64,000 nucleotides of DNA. It comes from Halopseudomonas pertucinogena. GTDB taxonomy: Bacteria; Pseudomonadota; Gammaproteobacteria; Pseudomonadales; Pseudomonadaceae. Within the stretch, counting starts at the first letter, position 1. Each line of letters begins with the position of its first letter. Location of the stretch: positions 124,001 to 188,000 of the forward strand of contig NZ_BMNN01000001.1 in assembly GCF_014646575.1 (NCBI RefSeq), written 5' to 3'. This document shows, piece by piece, positions 28,173 to 42,261 of the stretch. The position numbers were made by a program, and so were the translations under genes. The notes below the pieces were generated by a model, which was given only the letters and a program-made list of their open reading frames with translations, was not told where the DNA came from and made no database searches.

Positions 28173-29140
28173 ACCACCCCCGCCCGCAGCAGGTCATGCA
28201 TGTTCAGGGCGCCTACCGGCAGTCCCGACTCGTCGACCACGAACAGCCCGCTGATCTTGCTGTCTTCCATGACCTTCAGGGCTTCGGCTGCCAGCACGCC
28301 CCGGCGAACGGTCTTGCAGCGGGGTGTCATCACCTGTTCGATGCGGGCCTCGCGGATGTCGATTTCCTGGTCCAGGGTACGGCGCAGGTCGCCGTCGGTG
28401 AAGATGCCGGCCAGCGCGCCGCGCCCGTCGGTCACCCCGGTCAGACCCAGACCCTTGCGGGTCATCTCCAGCAGCGCGTCGCGCAGCGGGGTTTCCGGTG
28501 ATACCAGTGGCATCTGTTCACCGCTGTGCATGATGTCGTCCACCAGCAGGAGCAGGCGACGGCCCAGGCTGCCGCCGGGATGGGAGAAGGCGAAGTCCTC
28601 GGCGCTGAAGCCGCGGGCTTCCAGTAGGGCAATGGCCAGGGCGTCGCCCATTACCAGGGCGGTAGTAGTACTGGAGGTGGGCGCCAGGTTCAGCGGGCAG
28701 GCCTCCTGCTCCACGCCGGTATGCAGATTGGCCACCGCCGCCCGGGCAAGGGTGGAGTCCGGGTTGCCGGTAATGCTGATCAACGGGATGCCGAGCCGCT
28801 TGATCAGCGGCAGCAGGGTCACCACCTCCGCGGTATTGCCGGAGTTGGACAGGGCGATCACCACGTCCTGGGCGGTGATCATGCCCATGTCGCCGTGGCT
28901 GGCTTCGCCGGGGTGCACGAAGAAGGCCGGTGATCCGGTGCTGGCCAGGGTTGCCGCGATCTTTCTGCCGATATGCCCGGACTTGCCCATGCCGGTCACC
29001 ACGATGCGGCCGGGGCACTGGATCAGGGTTGCGCAGGCGGTATCGAAATGGCCTTCGAGCCGGGTGAGCAGGCTGTCGACGGCGTCACGTTCAAGGGCGA
29101 TGGTGCGCCGGGCAGAAGCGGTGTAATCGAAATCTGGCAT
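28169..29140 (-). CDS. kdsD: D-arabinose 5-phosphate isomerase
   Basis: A 323-residue enzyme: SIS domain (about 40-185; VTGMGKSGHIGRKIAATLAS and SNSGNTAEV) followed by two CBS domains (about 205-323). It converts ribulose-5-phosphate to arabinose-5-phosphate for KDO synthesis. The start at 29140 (MPDFDYTASARR) is chosen for family length. It heads the minus-strand kds-lpt-rpoN cluster and diverges from mlaF. Confidence 0.95.
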   Translation of the reverse strand: MPDFDYTASARRTIALERDAVDSLLTRLEGHFDTACATLIQCPGRIVVTGMGKSGHIGRKIAATLASTGSPAFFVHPGEASHGDMGMITAQDVVIALSNSGNTAEVVTLLPLIKRLGIPLISITGNPDSTLARAAVANLHTGVEQEACPLNLAPTSSTTTALVMGDALAIALLEARGFSAEDFAFSHPGGSLGRRLLLLVDDIMHSGEQMPLVSPETPLRDALLEMTRKGLGLTGVTDGRGALAGIFTDGDLRRTLDQEIDIREARIEQVMTPRCKTVRRGVLAAEALKVMEDSKISGLFVVDESGLPVGALNMHDLLRAGVV

Positions 29141-29236
29141 GTTCCTGGGTTCTGTAGCGGTCAAGCGAGCAAGTATAACGCCATGCGCGTGCCAACTCAT
29201 CAGCAAGATGCCGGCATTGAATGAAATCCGCGCTGC

Positions 29237-29265
29237 TTGGGCTGCCCTGGCAGAACTGTTATATT
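29237..29265 (+). promoter_or_regulatory. Candidate sigma-70 promoter of the mla operon
   Basis: TTGGGC (29237-29242), a 17-base spacer and TATATT (29260-29265) lie in the kdsD-mlaF divergent gap, about 57 bp before the mlaF start. The -10 is good and the -35 moderate. No other element is evident in this 180-bp gap. Confidence 0.55.
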
Positions 29266-29321
29266 AGCCCGTTCATTTTTTCCGTCGTGATGCCGGTCAC
29301 CAGGTAGGGCCACCCATAACC

Positions 29322-30140
29322 ATGCTCGAAACAGCGGATTTGATTGTCGACTTGCAGCAGGTAACCTTTACCCGCGGTGAGCGGACCATCCTCAACAATG
29401 TAGACATCCGTATTCCCCGGGGCAAGATTACCGGCATCATGGGTCCGTCCGGCTGTGGCAAGACGACGCTGCTGCGGCTGATCGGCGCGCAGCTGAAGCC
29501 GGACAGCGGCAGGATTCTGGTCAACGGCCAGGACATCCCCCGACTCGGCCGCGAGGAGCTGTTCGATGCCCGCCAGCACATGGGCATGCTGTTCCAGAGT
29601 GGTGCACTGTTCACCGACCTGAACGTGTTCGAGAACGTCGCCTTTCCACTGCGGGTGCATACCCACCTGCCGGAGGACATGATCCGCGACATCGTGCTGC
29701 TGAAGCTGCAGGCGGTGGGTCTGCGCGGCGCCATCGATCTGATGCCCGACGAGCTGTCCGGCGGCATGAAGCGTCGCGTGGCGCTGGCCAGGGCCATCGC
29801 GCTGGACCCCGAGCTGATGATGTATGACGAGCCGTTCGTGGGGCAGGATCCGATCTCCATGGGGGTGCTGGTCAGGCTGATACGGCTGCTCAACGACGCC
29901 CTGGGCGTGACCAGCATCGTGGTCTCCCATGACCTGAGTGAAACCGCCAGCATCGCCGACTACCTGTATGTGCTGGGCGACGGCCAGGTGCTGGGCCATG
30001 GCAGGCCGGACGAGCTGATGAATTCGGAGAACCCGCGCATCCGCCAGTTCATGCAGGGCGAGCCGGATGGTCCGGTGCCGTTCCATTTCCCGGCCGGCAA
30101 TTATGTGGATGACCTGTTGCAGAAGGAGCGCCAGCCGTGA
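29322..30140 (+). CDS. mlaF: Phospholipid transport ATPase MlaF
   Basis: A 272-residue ABC ATPase of the MlaFEDB inner-membrane complex, which moves phospholipids between the membranes and keeps outer-membrane asymmetry. Walker A is GPSGCGKTT, signature [15 protein letters not shown], Walker [14 protein letters not shown]. The C-terminal extension reaching VDDLLQKE is typical, since it wraps MlaB. It overlaps mlaE (GTGA). Confidence 0.95.
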   Translation: MLETADLIVDLQQVTFTRGERTILNNVDIRIPRGKITGIMGPSGCGKTTLLRLIGAQLKPDSGRILVNGQDIPRLGREELFDARQHMGMLFQSGALFTDLNVFENVAFPLRVHTHLPEDMIRDIVLLKLQAVGLRGAIDLMPDELSGGMKRRVALARAIALDPELMMYDEPFVGQDPISMGVLVRLIRLLNDALGVTSIVVSHDLSETASIADYLYVLGDGQVLGHGRPDELMNSENPRIRQFMQGEPDGPVPFHFPAGNYVDDLLQKERQP

Positions 30141-30919
30141 GCAGTATTCTCGATCGTGTGGCAGGGCTGGGCCGGAGCGGGCTCGGCGTGGTCGAGGCCA
30201 TTGGGCGCTCAGGCATTTTCCTGTTCCAGGCGCTGGCCGGGCGCTCGCGCTATGGCAACGGCTTCAGCCTGCTGCTCAAGCAGCTGTATTCGGTGGGTGT
30301 GCTGTCGCTGGCGATCATCATCGTCTCCGGCATCTTTATCGGCATGGTGCTGGCGTTGCAGGGCTATAACATTCTCAAGGACTACGGTTCCGAGCAGGCG
30401 GTCGGGCAGATGGTTGCCCTGACCCTGCTGCGTGAACTGGGGCCGGTGGTGACGGCGCTGCTGTTCGCCGGCCGGGCCGGATCGGCGCTGACTGCCGAGA
30501 TCGGCCTGATGAAGGCCACCGAGCAGCTGTCCAGCCTGGAAATGATCGGCGTGGACCCGCTCAAGTACATCATTGCGCCGCGGTTGTGGGCCGGCTTCAT
30601 CGCCATGCCGTTGCTGGCGATGATCTTCTGCGTGGTAGGCATCTGGGGCGGCGCGATGGTCGCGGTCGACTGGCTGGGTGTCTACGGCGGTTCCTACTGG
30701 GGCAATATGGAGAACTCGGTACAGTTCGGCGCCGACGTGCTCAATGGCCTGATCAAGGCCGTCGTATTCGCCGTGGTGGTCACCTGGATCGCCGTATTCC
30801 AGGGGTATGATTGCGATCCGACCTCCGAAGGTATCAGCCGGGCCACCACCCGCACTGTTGTCTATGCGTCCCTGGCCGTGCTCGGCCTGGACTTCATCCT
30901 CACTGCTCTGATGTTTTGA
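30137..30919 (+). CDS. mlaE: Phospholipid transport permease MlaE
   Basis: A 260-residue MlaE/YrbE permease with about five to six membrane helices (for example [20 protein letters not shown]). It contains the family segment [26 protein letters not shown] (about residues 95-120), followed by [15 protein letters not shown]. It starts at GTG overlapping the mlaF stop. Confidence 0.95.
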   Translation: MSSILDRVAGLGRSGLGVVEAIGRSGIFLFQALAGRSRYGNGFSLLLKQLYSVGVLSLAIIIVSGIFIGMVLALQGYNILKDYGSEQAVGQMVALTLLRELGPVVTALLFAGRAGSALTAEIGLMKATEQLSSLEMIGVDPLKYIIAPRLWAGFIAMPLLAMIFCVVGIWGGAMVAVDWLGVYGGSYWGNMENSVQFGADVLNGLIKAVVFAVVVTWIAVFQGYDCDPTSEGISRATTRTVVYASLAVLGLDFILTALMF

Positions 30920-30936
30920 TCGCCAAGGAATTAGCC

Positions 30937-31401
30937 ATGCGCACCCGTAACCTGGAACTGACTGTCGGCCTGTTCATCCTGGCTGGTTTGCTTGCCCTGC
31001 TGATACTGGCGCTGCGGGTCAGCGGCCTGACGCTCAGCCCCAACGGCAGCACCTATACGGTCTATGCCCACTTCGACAACGTGTCCGGTCTGACCTCGCG
31101 CTCCAAGGTCACCATGGCGGGTGTGACCATAGGCCAGGTGAAGAGCATCACCTTTGACAAGAACCGCTATACCGGGCTGGTGGAAATGGCGATCAACTCG
31201 GATGTGAACACCCTGCCGTCCGACAGCACGGCGTCCATCGTCACGGCGGGTCTGCTCGGTGAGAAGTACATCGGCATTTCCGTGGGCGGCGACGACATGG
31301 TGCTGCGCGATGGGGACGAGATCCATGACACCCAGTCGGCGCTGGTGCTTGAAGAACTGATCGGTCGTTTTCTGCTCAACACCGTCAGCAAAGACGATTA
31401 A
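30937..31401 (+). CDS. mlaD: Phospholipid-binding MCE protein MlaD
   Basis: A 154-residue protein with an N-terminal anchor helix (ELTVGLFILAGLLALLILAL) and one MCE domain (FDNVSGLTSRSKVTMAGVTI), which forms the hexameric channel on the periplasmic side of MlaE. AAGGA lies upstream. Length is normal for MlaD. Confidence 0.95.
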   Translation: MRTRNLELTVGLFILAGLLALLILALRVSGLTLSPNGSTYTVYAHFDNVSGLTSRSKVTMAGVTIGQVKSITFDKNRYTGLVEMAINSDVNTLPSDSTASIVTAGLLGEKYIGISVGGDDMVLRDGDEIHDTQSALVLEELIGRFLLNTVSKDD

Positions 31402-31413
31402 CAGGAGAAGATT

Positions 31414-32061
31414 ATGCGTAAACTCATGACAGGGTTTCTGGCGCTGCTGATCAGCGTTCCACTGCTGACCCAGGCCGCTGCCAGGACGCCCCATCAGGTG
31501 GTTGAAGACACCTCCGTGCGGGTCATGGAGAACCTCAATGCCAATCGTGAGCTGTACAGGCAGGATACCGACGCCTTCTACAACGGCCTGAACGAGATCA
31601 TGGAGCCGGTGGTGGACTTTCAAGGCATTGCCCGCAGCGTGATGACCGTACGTTACAGCCGCAGCGCCACGCCGGAACAGATGGAGCGCTTCATCGAAAC
31701 CTTCAAGCGCAGCATGGTCGAGTTCTACGGCAATGCGCTGCTCGAGTTCGACAGCGGCAGCATCAACGTCCTGCCGCCGGCCAGGGGCTCGCAGCAGACC
31801 GACGAGCGCGCCAGCGTCAACATGGAAGTCCGGGCCAACAACGGCAACGTCTATCCGGTGACCTACACCATGGCCAACATCGACGGCCAGTGGAAGGTGC
31901 GCAACGTGATCGTCGAGGGCATCAACATCGGTCTGCTGTTCCGCGACCAGTTCGCCCAGGCCATGCAGACCCACCGCAATGATCTGGATGCGGTCATCGA
32001 CAACTGGGGCAGCGTGGTGGCCGAGTCCCGCGAGGCCGTGGAAAAAGAGGTCGAGGAGTGA
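31414..32061 (+). CDS. mlaC: Periplasmic phospholipid carrier MlaC
   Basis: A 215-residue exported protein: signal peptide ending TQAAA, then the MlaC/Ttg2D domain (VVDFQGIARSVMT, SMVEFYGNALLEF, VIVEGINIGLLFRDQFAQAM). It ferries phospholipid between MlaA at the outer membrane and MlaFEDB. It overlaps mlaB by four bases. Confidence 0.94.
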   Translation: MRKLMTGFLALLISVPLLTQAAARTPHQVVEDTSVRVMENLNANRELYRQDTDAFYNGLNEIMEPVVDFQGIARSVMTVRYSRSATPEQMERFIETFKRSMVEFYGNALLEFDSGSINVLPPARGSQQTDERASVNMEVRANNGNVYPVTYTMANIDGQWKVRNVIVEGINIGLLFRDQFAQAMQTHRNDLDAVIDNWGSVVAESREAVEKEVEE

Positions 32062-32394
32062 GCGCTACAGCGACACTGCATCCTGACGGGTCAAGGCTTT
32101 CGCTGCGAGGCGCGCTGGACTTCACCGGCGCCGCGGCGCTGCGCACTGACCTGCAGCGGGCCATTGCCTCCCGCAGCGGCAAGGCGGTGACCCTGGACTT
32201 CAGCGAGGTAGTGCGCAGCAACAGCGTGGGCCTGTCCCTGCTGCTGTCAGCGGCGCGTACCGCGCAGCAATACCAGGTTGCCCTCCAGCTGGCCGGACTG
32301 CCCGCCGGACTGCTCAGCATGGCCCAGGTGTGTGGCCTCGATGACTGGCTGGGAACACTTTCCGCCGATGAAGCCGGCGACAGGGAGATACTCA

Positions 32395-32408
<14 letters not shown>
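32058..32408 (+). CDS. mlaB: STAS-domain protein MlaB
   Basis: A 116-residue STAS-domain protein: LSLRGALDFTGAAALRTDL at the N-terminal half and VTLDFSEVVRSNSVGLSLLL around the conserved serine/threonine patch. MlaB stabilises and regulates the MlaF ATPase. It starts at GTG 32058 with GAGG upstream, overlapping mlaC, and ends 14 bases inside ibaG. Confidence 0.9.
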
Positions 32409-33925
<1,517 letters not shown>

Positions 33926-33935
33926 GAGAGAGCCC

Positions 33936-34577
33936 ATGAGCAAGAGTCTGACCATCGCCCTGTCCAAGGGCCGCATCCTGGATGACACCCTGCCGCTGCT
34001 GAAGCTGGCGGGGATCGAGCCGGTCGAGGACCTGGACAAGAGCCGCAAGCTGATCTTCGGTACGACCGATCCGGACGTACGGCTGCTGATCGTCCGCGCC
34101 ACCGACGTGCCGACCTACGTGGAGCAGGGCGCCGCCGATCTGGGCGTGGCCGGCAAGGACGTGCTGATGGAGTACGGCAGCCAGGGCCTGTACGAACCAC
34201 TGGACCTGAAGATCGCCAACTGCAAGCTGATGACCGCCGGTCCGGTAAACACCCCCGAGCCGAAGGGTCGGCTGCGGGTGGCGACCAAGTTCGTCAACGT
34301 CGCCAAACGCTACTACGCTGCCCAGGGCCGTCAGGTCGAGGTGATCAAGCTGTACGGCTCGATGGAGCTGGCGCCGCTGGTGGGTCTGGCTGACAAGATC
34401 ATCGACGTGGTCGACACCGGCAATACCCTGCGGGCCAACGGCCTGGAACCCCAGGAGCTGATCGCTGACATCAGTTCGCGGCTGATCGTCAACAAGGCGG
34501 CCATGAAGATGAAGCATGCCCGCATCCAGTCCCTGATCGAACTGCTGGCCGCCGCCGTCGAGCGCCGGGCCGGCTGA
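33936..34577 (+). CDS. hisG: ATP phosphoribosyltransferase catalytic subunit, short form
   Basis: A 213-residue HisG of the short (HisGS) type, which needs the regulatory subunit HisZ; no hisZ is in the window. [38 protein letters not shown] and [13 protein letters not shown] are the family segments. It catalyses the first step of histidine synthesis. The start at 33936 is set by family length and a purine-rich site. Confidence 0.96.
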   Translation: MSKSLTIALSKGRILDDTLPLLKLAGIEPVEDLDKSRKLIFGTTDPDVRLLIVRATDVPTYVEQGAADLGVAGKDVLMEYGSQGLYEPLDLKIANCKLMTAGPVNTPEPKGRLRVATKFVNVAKRYYAAQGRQVEVIKLYGSMELAPLVGLADKIIDVVDTGNTLRANGLEPQELIADISSRLIVNKAAMKMKHARIQSLIELLAAAVERRAG

Positions 34578-34612
34578 TTGCACCTCCGACCATCCCCATT
34601 GAGGAACACACC

Positions 34613-35926
34613 ATGAGCACGCCGTTGAAAATCACCCGTCTGGACGCCAACCAGGCCGATTTCAACCATCATCTCGATGGCCTGCTGGCGTGGGAAGGCG
34701 TGTCCGACAGGGCGGTGAACGAGCGGGTCGATGAAATCATCGCTGCCGTGCGCGAGCGCGGCGACGCCGCGGTGGTTGAATACACCGGCCGCTTCGACGG
34801 GCTGGACGTAGCCGACATGGCCGCGCTGACGCTTGATCGCGCCCGGCTGGAACAGGCGCTGGAGCGGATCACTGCCGAGCAGCGCCAGGCGCTGGAAGTG
34901 GCTGCAGAGCGGGTGCGCAGCTACCACGAACACCAGCGGCAGGAATCCTGGCGCTATACCGAGGCCGACGGCACGGTGCTGGGCCAGCAGGTGACCCCGC
35001 TGGACCGGGTAGGCCTCTACGTGCCGGGTGGCAAGGCCTCCTACCCGTCATCCGTGCTGATGAACGCGATCCCTGCCAAGGTGGCCGGGGTGCCCGAAGT
35101 GGTGATGGTAGTGCCGACGCCGCGGGGCGAGATCAACGAACTGGTGCTGGCTGCCGCCTGCCTGGCGGGTGTCGACCGGGTATTCACCATCGGCGGTGCC
35201 CAGGCGGTAGCCGCGCTGGCCTATGGCACCGAGACCGTGCCGCCGGTGGACAAGATCGTCGGTCCGGGCAACATCTATGTGGCAACGGCCAAGCGTGCGG
35301 TATTCGGCAAGGTGGGCATCGACATGATCGCCGGTCCGTCGGAGATCCTGGTGGTCTGCGACGGTCAGACCGACCCGGACTGGATCGCCATGGACCTGTT
35401 CTCCCAGGCCGAGCACGACGAAGATGCCCAGTCCATCCTGCTGTCACCGGATGCCGCCTTTCTCGATGCGGTTGAGGCCAGCCTGAATCGCCTGCTGGAC
35501 AGCCTGGAGCGCAGCGACATGGTGCGTATCTCGCTGGAGAATCGCGGCGCCCTGATCAGGGTGGACAGCCTGGAACAGGCCTGCGAGGTATCCAACCGCA
35601 TCGCTCCCGAACACCTGGAGTTGTCGGTAGCGGACCCGGATGCGCTGCTGCCGAAGATCCGCCATGCCGGCGCCATCTTCATGGGGCGCCACACCCCGGA
35701 GGCGCTGGGTGATTACTGCGCCGGCCCGAACCACGTGCTGCCGACCTCCGGCACCGCGCGCTTCTCCTCGCCGCTGGGCGTGTATGACTTCCAGAAGCGC
35801 TCCTCGGTGATCTACTGTTCGCCGCAGGGCGCCTCGGAGCTGGGCAAGGTCGCCTCGGTGCTGGCACGTGGGGAAAGTCTCACCGCCCATGCGCGCAGCG
35901 CCGAGTACCGTATCCTGCCGGACTGA
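34613..35926 (+). CDS. hisD: Histidinol dehydrogenase
   Basis: A 437-residue enzyme for the last two steps of histidine synthesis. [18 protein letters not shown], the NAD-binding and zinc-site regions ([33 protein letters not shown]) are intact. It follows hisG by 35 bp with GAGGA upstream. Confidence 0.97.
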   Translation: MSTPLKITRLDANQADFNHHLDGLLAWEGVSDRAVNERVDEIIAAVRERGDAAVVEYTGRFDGLDVADMAALTLDRARLEQALERITAEQRQALEVAAERVRSYHEHQRQESWRYTEADGTVLGQQVTPLDRVGLYVPGGKASYPSSVLMNAIPAKVAGVPEVVMVVPTPRGEINELVLAAACLAGVDRVFTIGGAQAVAALAYGTETVPPVDKIVGPGNIYVATAKRAVFGKVGIDMIAGPSEILVVCDGQTDPDWIAMDLFSQAEHDEDAQSILLSPDAAFLDAVEASLNRLLDSLERSDMVRISLENRGALIRVDSLEQACEVSNRIAPEHLELSVADPDALLPKIRHAGAIFMGRHTPEALGDYCAGPNHVLPTSGTARFSSPLGVYDFQKRSSVIYCSPQGASELGKVASVLARGESLTAHARSAEYRILPD

Positions 35927-36012
35927 TCCGCCCCCTGGACTGCCGCGCTCCGCGCGGCTCGCGATGACCGGGCTCACGGCTGTTGAGCCCCTACTTCTTC
36001 TGGAGCATTACA

Positions 36013-37074
36013 GTGAGTCGTTTCTGGAGCCCCTTTGTAAAGGATCTGGTGCCCTACGTGCCGGGCGAGCAGCCGAAGCTGGACAACCTGGTCAAGCTGA
36101 ACACCAACGAGAACCCCTACGGCCCTTCGCCGAAGGTGATCGAGGCCATTCGCGCCCAGCTGGATGACAGCCTGCGGCTGTACCCCGCGCCCAACGCCGA
36201 TGATCTCAAGCAGGCTATTGCCGCCCGCTACGGCGTGAACACCGCCCAGGTGTTTGTCGGCAACGGCTCCGACGAGGTACTGGCCCATCTGTTCAACGCC
36301 CTGTTCCAGCACGGCAAGCCGGTGCTGATGCCGGATATCAGTTACAGCTTCTATCCGGTGTACTGCGGTCTGTATGGCATTGAGGCGAAGCCGCTGCCGC
36401 TGGACGAGGACTTCCGCATCCGCCCCGAGGATTACCGGGGCGAGAACGGCGGTATCATCTTCCCCAACCCCAACGCGCCGACCGGCATCCTGCTGCCGCT
36501 GGATGGCATCGAGCAGATCCTTCAGGCCAACCCGGATTCGGTGGTGGTGGTGGACGAGGCCTATATCGATTTCGGCGGCGAGACCGCCATTACGCTGGTG
36601 GACCGCTACCCCAATCTGCTGGTGACCCAGACACTGTCCAAGTCGCGCTCGCTGGCCGGTCTGCGGGTCGGGCTGGCGGTAGGTCATGCGGACCTGATCG
36701 AGGCGCTCGAGCGCATCAAGAACAGCTTCAACTCCTATCCGCTGGACCGTCTGGCGATTGCCGGCGCGGTGGCGGCCTTCGAGGACCAGGCCTGGTTCGA
36801 GGAGTGCTGCAACAGGGTAATTGACAGCCGCAGGGCGCTCAGCGAGTCGCTGGCCGGGCTGGGGTTCGAGGTACTGCCATCAGCCGCCAACTTCGTGATG
36901 GCCCGCCATCCGCAGCGCGATGCGGCGGAGCTGGCGGCCGGGCTGCGCGAGCGCCGCGTGATCGTGCGGCACTTCCGTCAACCGCGCATCGACCAGCATC
37001 TGCGTATCACGGTCGGCACGCCGGAGCAGAACCGGCAGTTGCTGACAGCCCTGGGCGAACTGCTCAAGGGCTGA
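36013..37074 (+). CDS. hisC: Histidinol-phosphate aminotransferase
   Basis: A 353-residue PLP aminotransferase. [15 protein letters not shown], the [13 protein letters not shown] region and the PLP-lysine motif [14 protein letters not shown] are clear. GTG at 36013 ([14 protein letters not shown]) with TGGAG upstream is the likely start; the in-frame ATG at 35983 gives an atypical N-terminus. It ends eight bases from the convergent algW remnant. Confidence 0.94.
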   Translation: MSRFWSPFVKDLVPYVPGEQPKLDNLVKLNTNENPYGPSPKVIEAIRAQLDDSLRLYPAPNADDLKQAIAARYGVNTAQVFVGNGSDEVLAHLFNALFQHGKPVLMPDISYSFYPVYCGLYGIEAKPLPLDEDFRIRPEDYRGENGGIIFPNPNAPTGILLPLDGIEQILQANPDSVVVVDEAYIDFGGETAITLVDRYPNLLVTQTLSKSRSLAGLRVGLAVGHADLIEALERIKNSFNSYPLDRLAIAGAVAAFEDQAWFEECCNRVIDSRRALSESLAGLGFEVLPSAANFVMARHPQRDAAELAAGLRERRVIVRHFRQPRIDQHLRITVGTPEQNRQLLTALGELLKG

Positions 37075-37082
37075 GCGAAGGG

Positions 37083-38236
<1,154 letters not shown>

Positions 38237-38374
38237 TAGAATTACCTTTATCCGGGCTGCCGGAGGAGCAGCGCAATGTCATTATAAGGACATTCCGGCG
38301 AATATGTGTAAGATCAACTGCGAAGCGGCGCCCATTTCGGAAAAAGTGTTTTATTTCAAAAAGGTAGGGAATTC

Positions 38375-39133
38375 ATGATTGAGTGTGGCGAACTGGTAGC
38401 GTATTGCAATAACCTGCTTGAGAGCACCGCATTTCAGGATTATTGTCCCAACGGTCTGCAGGTCGAAGGGCGCCGGGACATCAGGCGCGTCATCACTGGC
38501 GTCACTGCCAGCCAGGCCATGATCGAGGCGGCCATCGAGGCCCAGGCGGACATGCTGCTGGTCCACCACGGCTATTTCTGGCGGGGCGAGGCTGCGCCCG
38601 TCACCGGGCTCAAGCAGCGCCGGATTCGCGCCCTGCTCGAGCACGACATCAACCTGGTTGCCTACCACCTGCCGCTGGATGCCCACATCCGTTACGGCAA
38701 TAACGTGCAGCTTGCCGAGCTGATGGGGTGGCGCGTGACCGGTGGGCTGGAAGTGAACAACCCCCGTTCCATCGGCCTGCAGGGTGAGCTGGAAGAAGAG
38801 CTCAGCGGCGAGCAGCTGGCCCGGGAGCTGGAGACCCGCCTCAGGCGCAAGCCGATGTTCATTGCCGGCCATGACCGGCCAGTAAAGCGTCTTGCCTGGT
38901 GCACCGGTGGTGCGCAGGGTTATATCGAAAAGGCCGTGGCGCTGGGGGTGGATGCCTTCATCACCGGTGAGGTGTCCGAGCAGACCTTCCATATTGCCCG
39001 TGAATGCGGCATCCATTTCTACGCCGCAGGCCACCATGCAACGGAGCGCTACGGGGTTCAGGCGCTGGGCGAACACCTGGCCGAGCATTTCTCCCTTGAA
39101 CACCGGTTCATCGATATCGATAACCCGGTCTGA
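38375..39133 (+). CDS. Nif3-like dinuclear metal centre protein
   Basis: A 252-residue Nif3/YbgI family protein. Metal-ligand motifs LLVHHGYFW near residue 60-68, AYHLPLDAH and the C-terminal GHHATERYG are present. Family members form hexameric toroids with two metals per subunit; E. coli YbgI is linked to GTP cyclohydrolase-like activity, but the role is not firmly known. It is divergent from algW and upstream of cysD, as in other pseudomonads. Confidence 0.9.
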   Translation: MIECGELVAYCNNLLESTAFQDYCPNGLQVEGRRDIRRVITGVTASQAMIEAAIEAQADMLLVHHGYFWRGEAAPVTGLKQRRIRALLEHDINLVAYHLPLDAHIRYGNNVQLAELMGWRVTGGLEVNNPRSIGLQGELEEELSGEQLARELETRLRRKPMFIAGHDRPVKRLAWCTGGAQGYIEKAVALGVDAFITGEVSEQTFHIARECGIHFYAAGHHATERYGVQALGEHLAEHFSLEHRFIDIDNPV

Positions 39134-39190
39134 AGGGAGGCTCCGGTGCTCACCGAATATGCTTATAACCTAAAGGTATTGATGGACCAT

Positions 39191-39219
39191 TTATTATAAG
39201 GCGTCTGCCTTGCTACAAT
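39191..39219 (+). promoter_or_regulatory. Candidate cysD promoter (activator-type)
   Basis: A good -10 TACAAT (39214-39219) has only a weak -35 (TTATTA, 39191-39196; 17-base spacer) about 42 bp before cysD. An AT-rich stretch, unusual for this genome, lies just upstream (39155-39200). A weak -35 with an upstream AT-rich region fits activation by CysB, but no CysB site can be proved by eye. Confidence 0.4.
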
Positions 39220-39260
39220 GCGGGCCTCTGGAAACGTCCTTCGTTCATCGTGAGTGCCCC

Positions 39261-40166
39261 ATGCTGGAAAAACTGACCCATCTCAAACAGCTGGAAGCTG
39301 AAAGCATCCATATCATCCGTGAGGTCGCCGCGGAGTTCCAGAATCCGGTGATGCTGTACTCCATCGGCAAGGATTCCGCGGTCATGCTGCACCTCGCTCG
39401 CAAGGCCTTCTACCCCGGCCGCCTGCCATTCCCCGTATTGCACGTGGACACCGGCTGGAAATTCCGCGAGATGTACAGCTTCCGCGAGCGCATGGTCGAG
39501 GAGATGGATCTGGACCTGCTGGTGCACATGAACCCCGAAGGGGTGGAGCAGGGCATCGGCCCCTTCACCCACGGGAGCGCCGTGCATACCGACGTGATGA
39601 AGACCCAGGGCCTGAAGCAGGCGCTGGACAAGTACGGCTTCGATGCGGCCTTCGGTGGGGCCCGGCGTGACGAGGAAAAGTCCCGCGCCAAGGAGCGCGT
39701 CTATTCCTTCCGTGACAAGCATCACCGCTGGGACCCGAAGAACCAGCGCCCCGAGCTGTGGAACATCTACAACGGCAAGGTGCACAAGGGCGAAAGCATT
39801 CGTGTGTTCCCGCTGTCCAACTGGACCGAGCTGGACATCTGGCAGTACATCTACCTGGAAAGCATCCCGATCGTGCCGCTGTACTTCGCCACCGAGCGCC
39901 CGGTAGTCAACCGTGATGGCTCGCTGATCATGGTCGACGACGAGCGCATGCCGCTGAACCCCGGCGAAACCCCGGAAATGAAGATGGTGCGCTTCCGCAC
40001 CCTGGGCTGCTACCCGCTGACCGGCGCGGTGGAATCCACTGCCGCCACGCTGCCGGAGATCATCCAGGAGATGCTGCTGACCCGTACTTCCGAGCGCCAG
40101 GGCCGCGTGATCGATCACGATCAGGCCGGATCGATGGAAGAAAAGAAACGCCAAGGCTACTTCTAA
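39261..40166 (+). CDS. cysD: Sulfate adenylyltransferase subunit 2
   Basis: A 301-residue ATP-sulfurylase catalytic subunit of the PAPS reductase/N-type ATP-pyrophosphatase fold. [18 protein letters not shown] is the PP-loop; [12 protein letters not shown] and [14 protein letters not shown] follow. It forms APS from sulfate and ATP, driven by GTP hydrolysis in CysN. The start at 39261 fits family length. cysNC follows by 25 bp. Confidence 0.97.
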   Translation: MLEKLTHLKQLEAESIHIIREVAAEFQNPVMLYSIGKDSAVMLHLARKAFYPGRLPFPVLHVDTGWKFREMYSFRERMVEEMDLDLLVHMNPEGVEQGIGPFTHGSAVHTDVMKTQGLKQALDKYGFDAAFGGARRDEEKSRAKERVYSFRDKHHRWDPKNQRPELWNIYNGKVHKGESIRVFPLSNWTELDIWQYIYLESIPIVPLYFATERPVVNRDGSLIMVDDERMPLNPGETPEMKMVRFRTLGCYPLTGAVESTAATLPEIIQEMLLTRTSERQGRVIDHDQAGSMEEKKRQGYF

Positions 40167-40191
40167 GCGCCCAGCCCGGAGAATTTTTGCA

Positions 40192-42099
40192 ATGAGTCAC
40201 CAATCTGATCTGATCAGCCAGGACATTCTGGCCTATCTGGGACAGCACGAGCGCAAGGAGCTGCTGCGGTTCCTCACCTGCGGCAACGTCGACGACGGCA
40301 AGAGCACCCTGATCGGGCGCCTGCTGCACGACTCCAAGATGATCTACGAAGATCACATGGAAGCCATCACCCGCGACTCGAAGAAGTCCGGCACCACCGG
40401 CGAGGAAGTGGACCTGGCACTGCTGGTCGACGGCCTGCAGGCCGAGCGCGAGCAGGGCATCACCATCGATGTGGCCTACCGCTACTTTTCCACCGCCAAG
40501 CGCAAGTTCATCATCGCCGATACCCCCGGCCACGAGCAGTACACCCGCAACATGGCCACCGGTGCCTCCACCTGTGATCTGGCGATCATCCTCATCGATG
40601 CCCGCTACGGCGTGCAGAGCCAGACCCGCCGGCACAGCTTCATCGCCTCACTGCTGGGCATCAAGCACATCGTGGTGGCAGTGAACAAGATGGACCTGCT
40701 GGACTTCGACCAGGAGGTGTTCAACCGCATCTGCGCCGACTACAGCGAATTTGCCAAGGGGCTGGATACGCTGGTCAACAGCAGCGTGCATTTCGTGCCG
40801 ATGTCCGCCCTCAAGGGCGACAACGTGGTCAACCGCAGCGAGCGCAGCCCCTGGTACAAGGGACCCTCGCTGATGGAAATTCTCGAGACCGTCGAGATAT
40901 CCGCCGACCGCAATCTGGAGGATCTGCGCTTCCCGGTGCAGCTGGTCACCCGGCCGAACCTCAACTTCCGCGGCTTTGCCGGCACCATCGCCTCCGGCAC
41001 CGTGAACAAGGGTGACGAACTGGTGGTACTGCCCTCGGGCAAGACCAGCCGGGTGAAGTCCATCGTCACCTTTGATGGAGAGCTGGAAGTCGCCGGTCAG
41101 GGCCAGGCCGTGACCCTGACGCTGGAAGACGAGATCGATATCTCCCGTGGCGACATGCTGACCCACGTGGATAACCGCCCGCGTCTGGGCGACCAGTTCC
41201 AGGCCAACCTGGTGTGGTTGTCCGAGCAGCCCATGCAGCCGGGACGCCGCTACGACATCAAGCGCGCCACCAGTTATACGCCCGGCTCCTTCAGCCGCAT
41301 CGTCTATCGCCAGGACGTCAACACCCTGGAGAAGGAAGGCGCCTCCGCGCTGGAGCTGAACGAGATTGCCCGGGTGGAGCTGTCCATCGAGCAGCCCATC
41401 GCCTTCGACGACTACCGTGCCAACCGCACCACCGGTTCCTTCATCGTCATCGACCGCCTGAGCAACGCCACCGTCGGCGCCGGCATGATCGTGGCCGAAG
41501 GGGCTGAAGGACAGAGCTGCGGCGTCACCCAGGCCGGTGAGCTGGCCCACGTGACGCCGGCCGAGCGCGCCGAGCGTTTCGGGCAGGAGCCGGTCACCGT
41601 GCTGTTTACCGGTCTGTCCGGCGCCGGCAAGAGCTCGCTGGCCTACGCCGTGGAGCGCCGCCTGTTCGACCGCGGCCGCGCCTGCTACGTGCTGGACGGC
41701 AAGGTGCTGCGTCAAGATCTCAGCAAGGGCATTGGCCGCGATGCCGCCGGCCGTGCGGAGAACCTGCACAAGGGCGCCCGCGTAGCTCGCCAGATGAATC
41801 ACGCCGGTCTGATCGCTCTGGCAGCCTTCGTTGCCCCCACCGAGGAGAGCCGCGCCAACGCTCGGCATATCCTCGGCGACCGCTGCCTGATGGTGTATCT
41901 GGATGCGCCGCTGGAAGTCTGCCAGAAGCGCGACCCGTCCGGCCTGTACGCCGCAGGGGAAGAGGGCACCATTCCCGGTGTGTCCTACCCCTACGAGGTA
42001 CCGACCGACGCTGACCTGGTGTTGAATACGGCCGAGCTGGATCTGGCTGCCTGCGTCGACAAGGTGCTGGATCTGCTGCGTGAGCGTTCAGTTATCTGA
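40192..42099 (+). CDS. cysNC: Bifunctional sulfate adenylyltransferase subunit 1 / APS kinase
   Basis: A 635-residue fusion. The N-terminal GTPase has [25 protein letters not shown] and VNKMDLLDF. The C-terminal domain, from about residue 465, is an APS kinase with its own P-loop [13 protein letters not shown]. It activates CysD and phosphorylates APS to PAPS. The fused CysNC form with the [13 protein letters not shown] segment is usual in Pseudomonas, whereas E. coli has separate cysN and cysC. Confidence 0.96.
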   Translation: MSHQSDLISQDILAYLGQHERKELLRFLTCGNVDDGKSTLIGRLLHDSKMIYEDHMEAITRDSKKSGTTGEEVDLALLVDGLQAEREQGITIDVAYRYFSTAKRKFIIADTPGHEQYTRNMATGASTCDLAIILIDARYGVQSQTRRHSFIASLLGIKHIVVAVNKMDLLDFDQEVFNRICADYSEFAKGLDTLVNSSVHFVPMSALKGDNVVNRSERSPWYKGPSLMEILETVEISADRNLEDLRFPVQLVTRPNLNFRGFAGTIASGTVNKGDELVVLPSGKTSRVKSIVTFDGELEVAGQGQAVTLTLEDEIDISRGDMLTHVDNRPRLGDQFQANLVWLSEQPMQPGRRYDIKRATSYTPGSFSRIVYRQDVNTLEKEGASALELNEIARVELSIEQPIAFDDYRANRTTGSFIVIDRLSNATVGAGMIVAEGAEGQSCGVTQAGELAHVTPAERAERFGQEPVTVLFTGLSGAGKSSLAYAVERRLFDRGRACYVLDGKVLRQDLSKGIGRDAAGRAENLHKGARVARQMNHAGLIALAAFVAPTEESRANARHILGDRCLMVYLDAPLEVCQKRDPSGLYAAGEEGTIPGVSYPYEVPTDADLVLNTAELDLAACVDKVLDLLRERSVI

Positions 42100-42153
42100 T
42101 CTCTCCCTGGGTCGAGTTCCATCTCGACCAGCCCGGCAAGCTGAAACGCCGCC

Positions 42154-42175
42154 GGGCCGGGGTGGACCCCGGCCC
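42154..42175 (+). terminator. Strong hairpin after cysNC, no T-run
   Basis: GGGCCGGGGT and ACCCCGGCCC form a near-perfect 10-bp stem about 55 bp after cysNC. No T-run follows, so it may stabilise the mRNA end or give partial or Rho-assisted termination. Confidence 0.35.
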
Positions 42176-42261
42176 TCCCAGGCAGACATGCCCGCCGCGT
42201 CACTCCACCAAATTGTGTATCCTGTGCCGCCTCTGTTCTGATGCGGCACCGGAGACTCCTG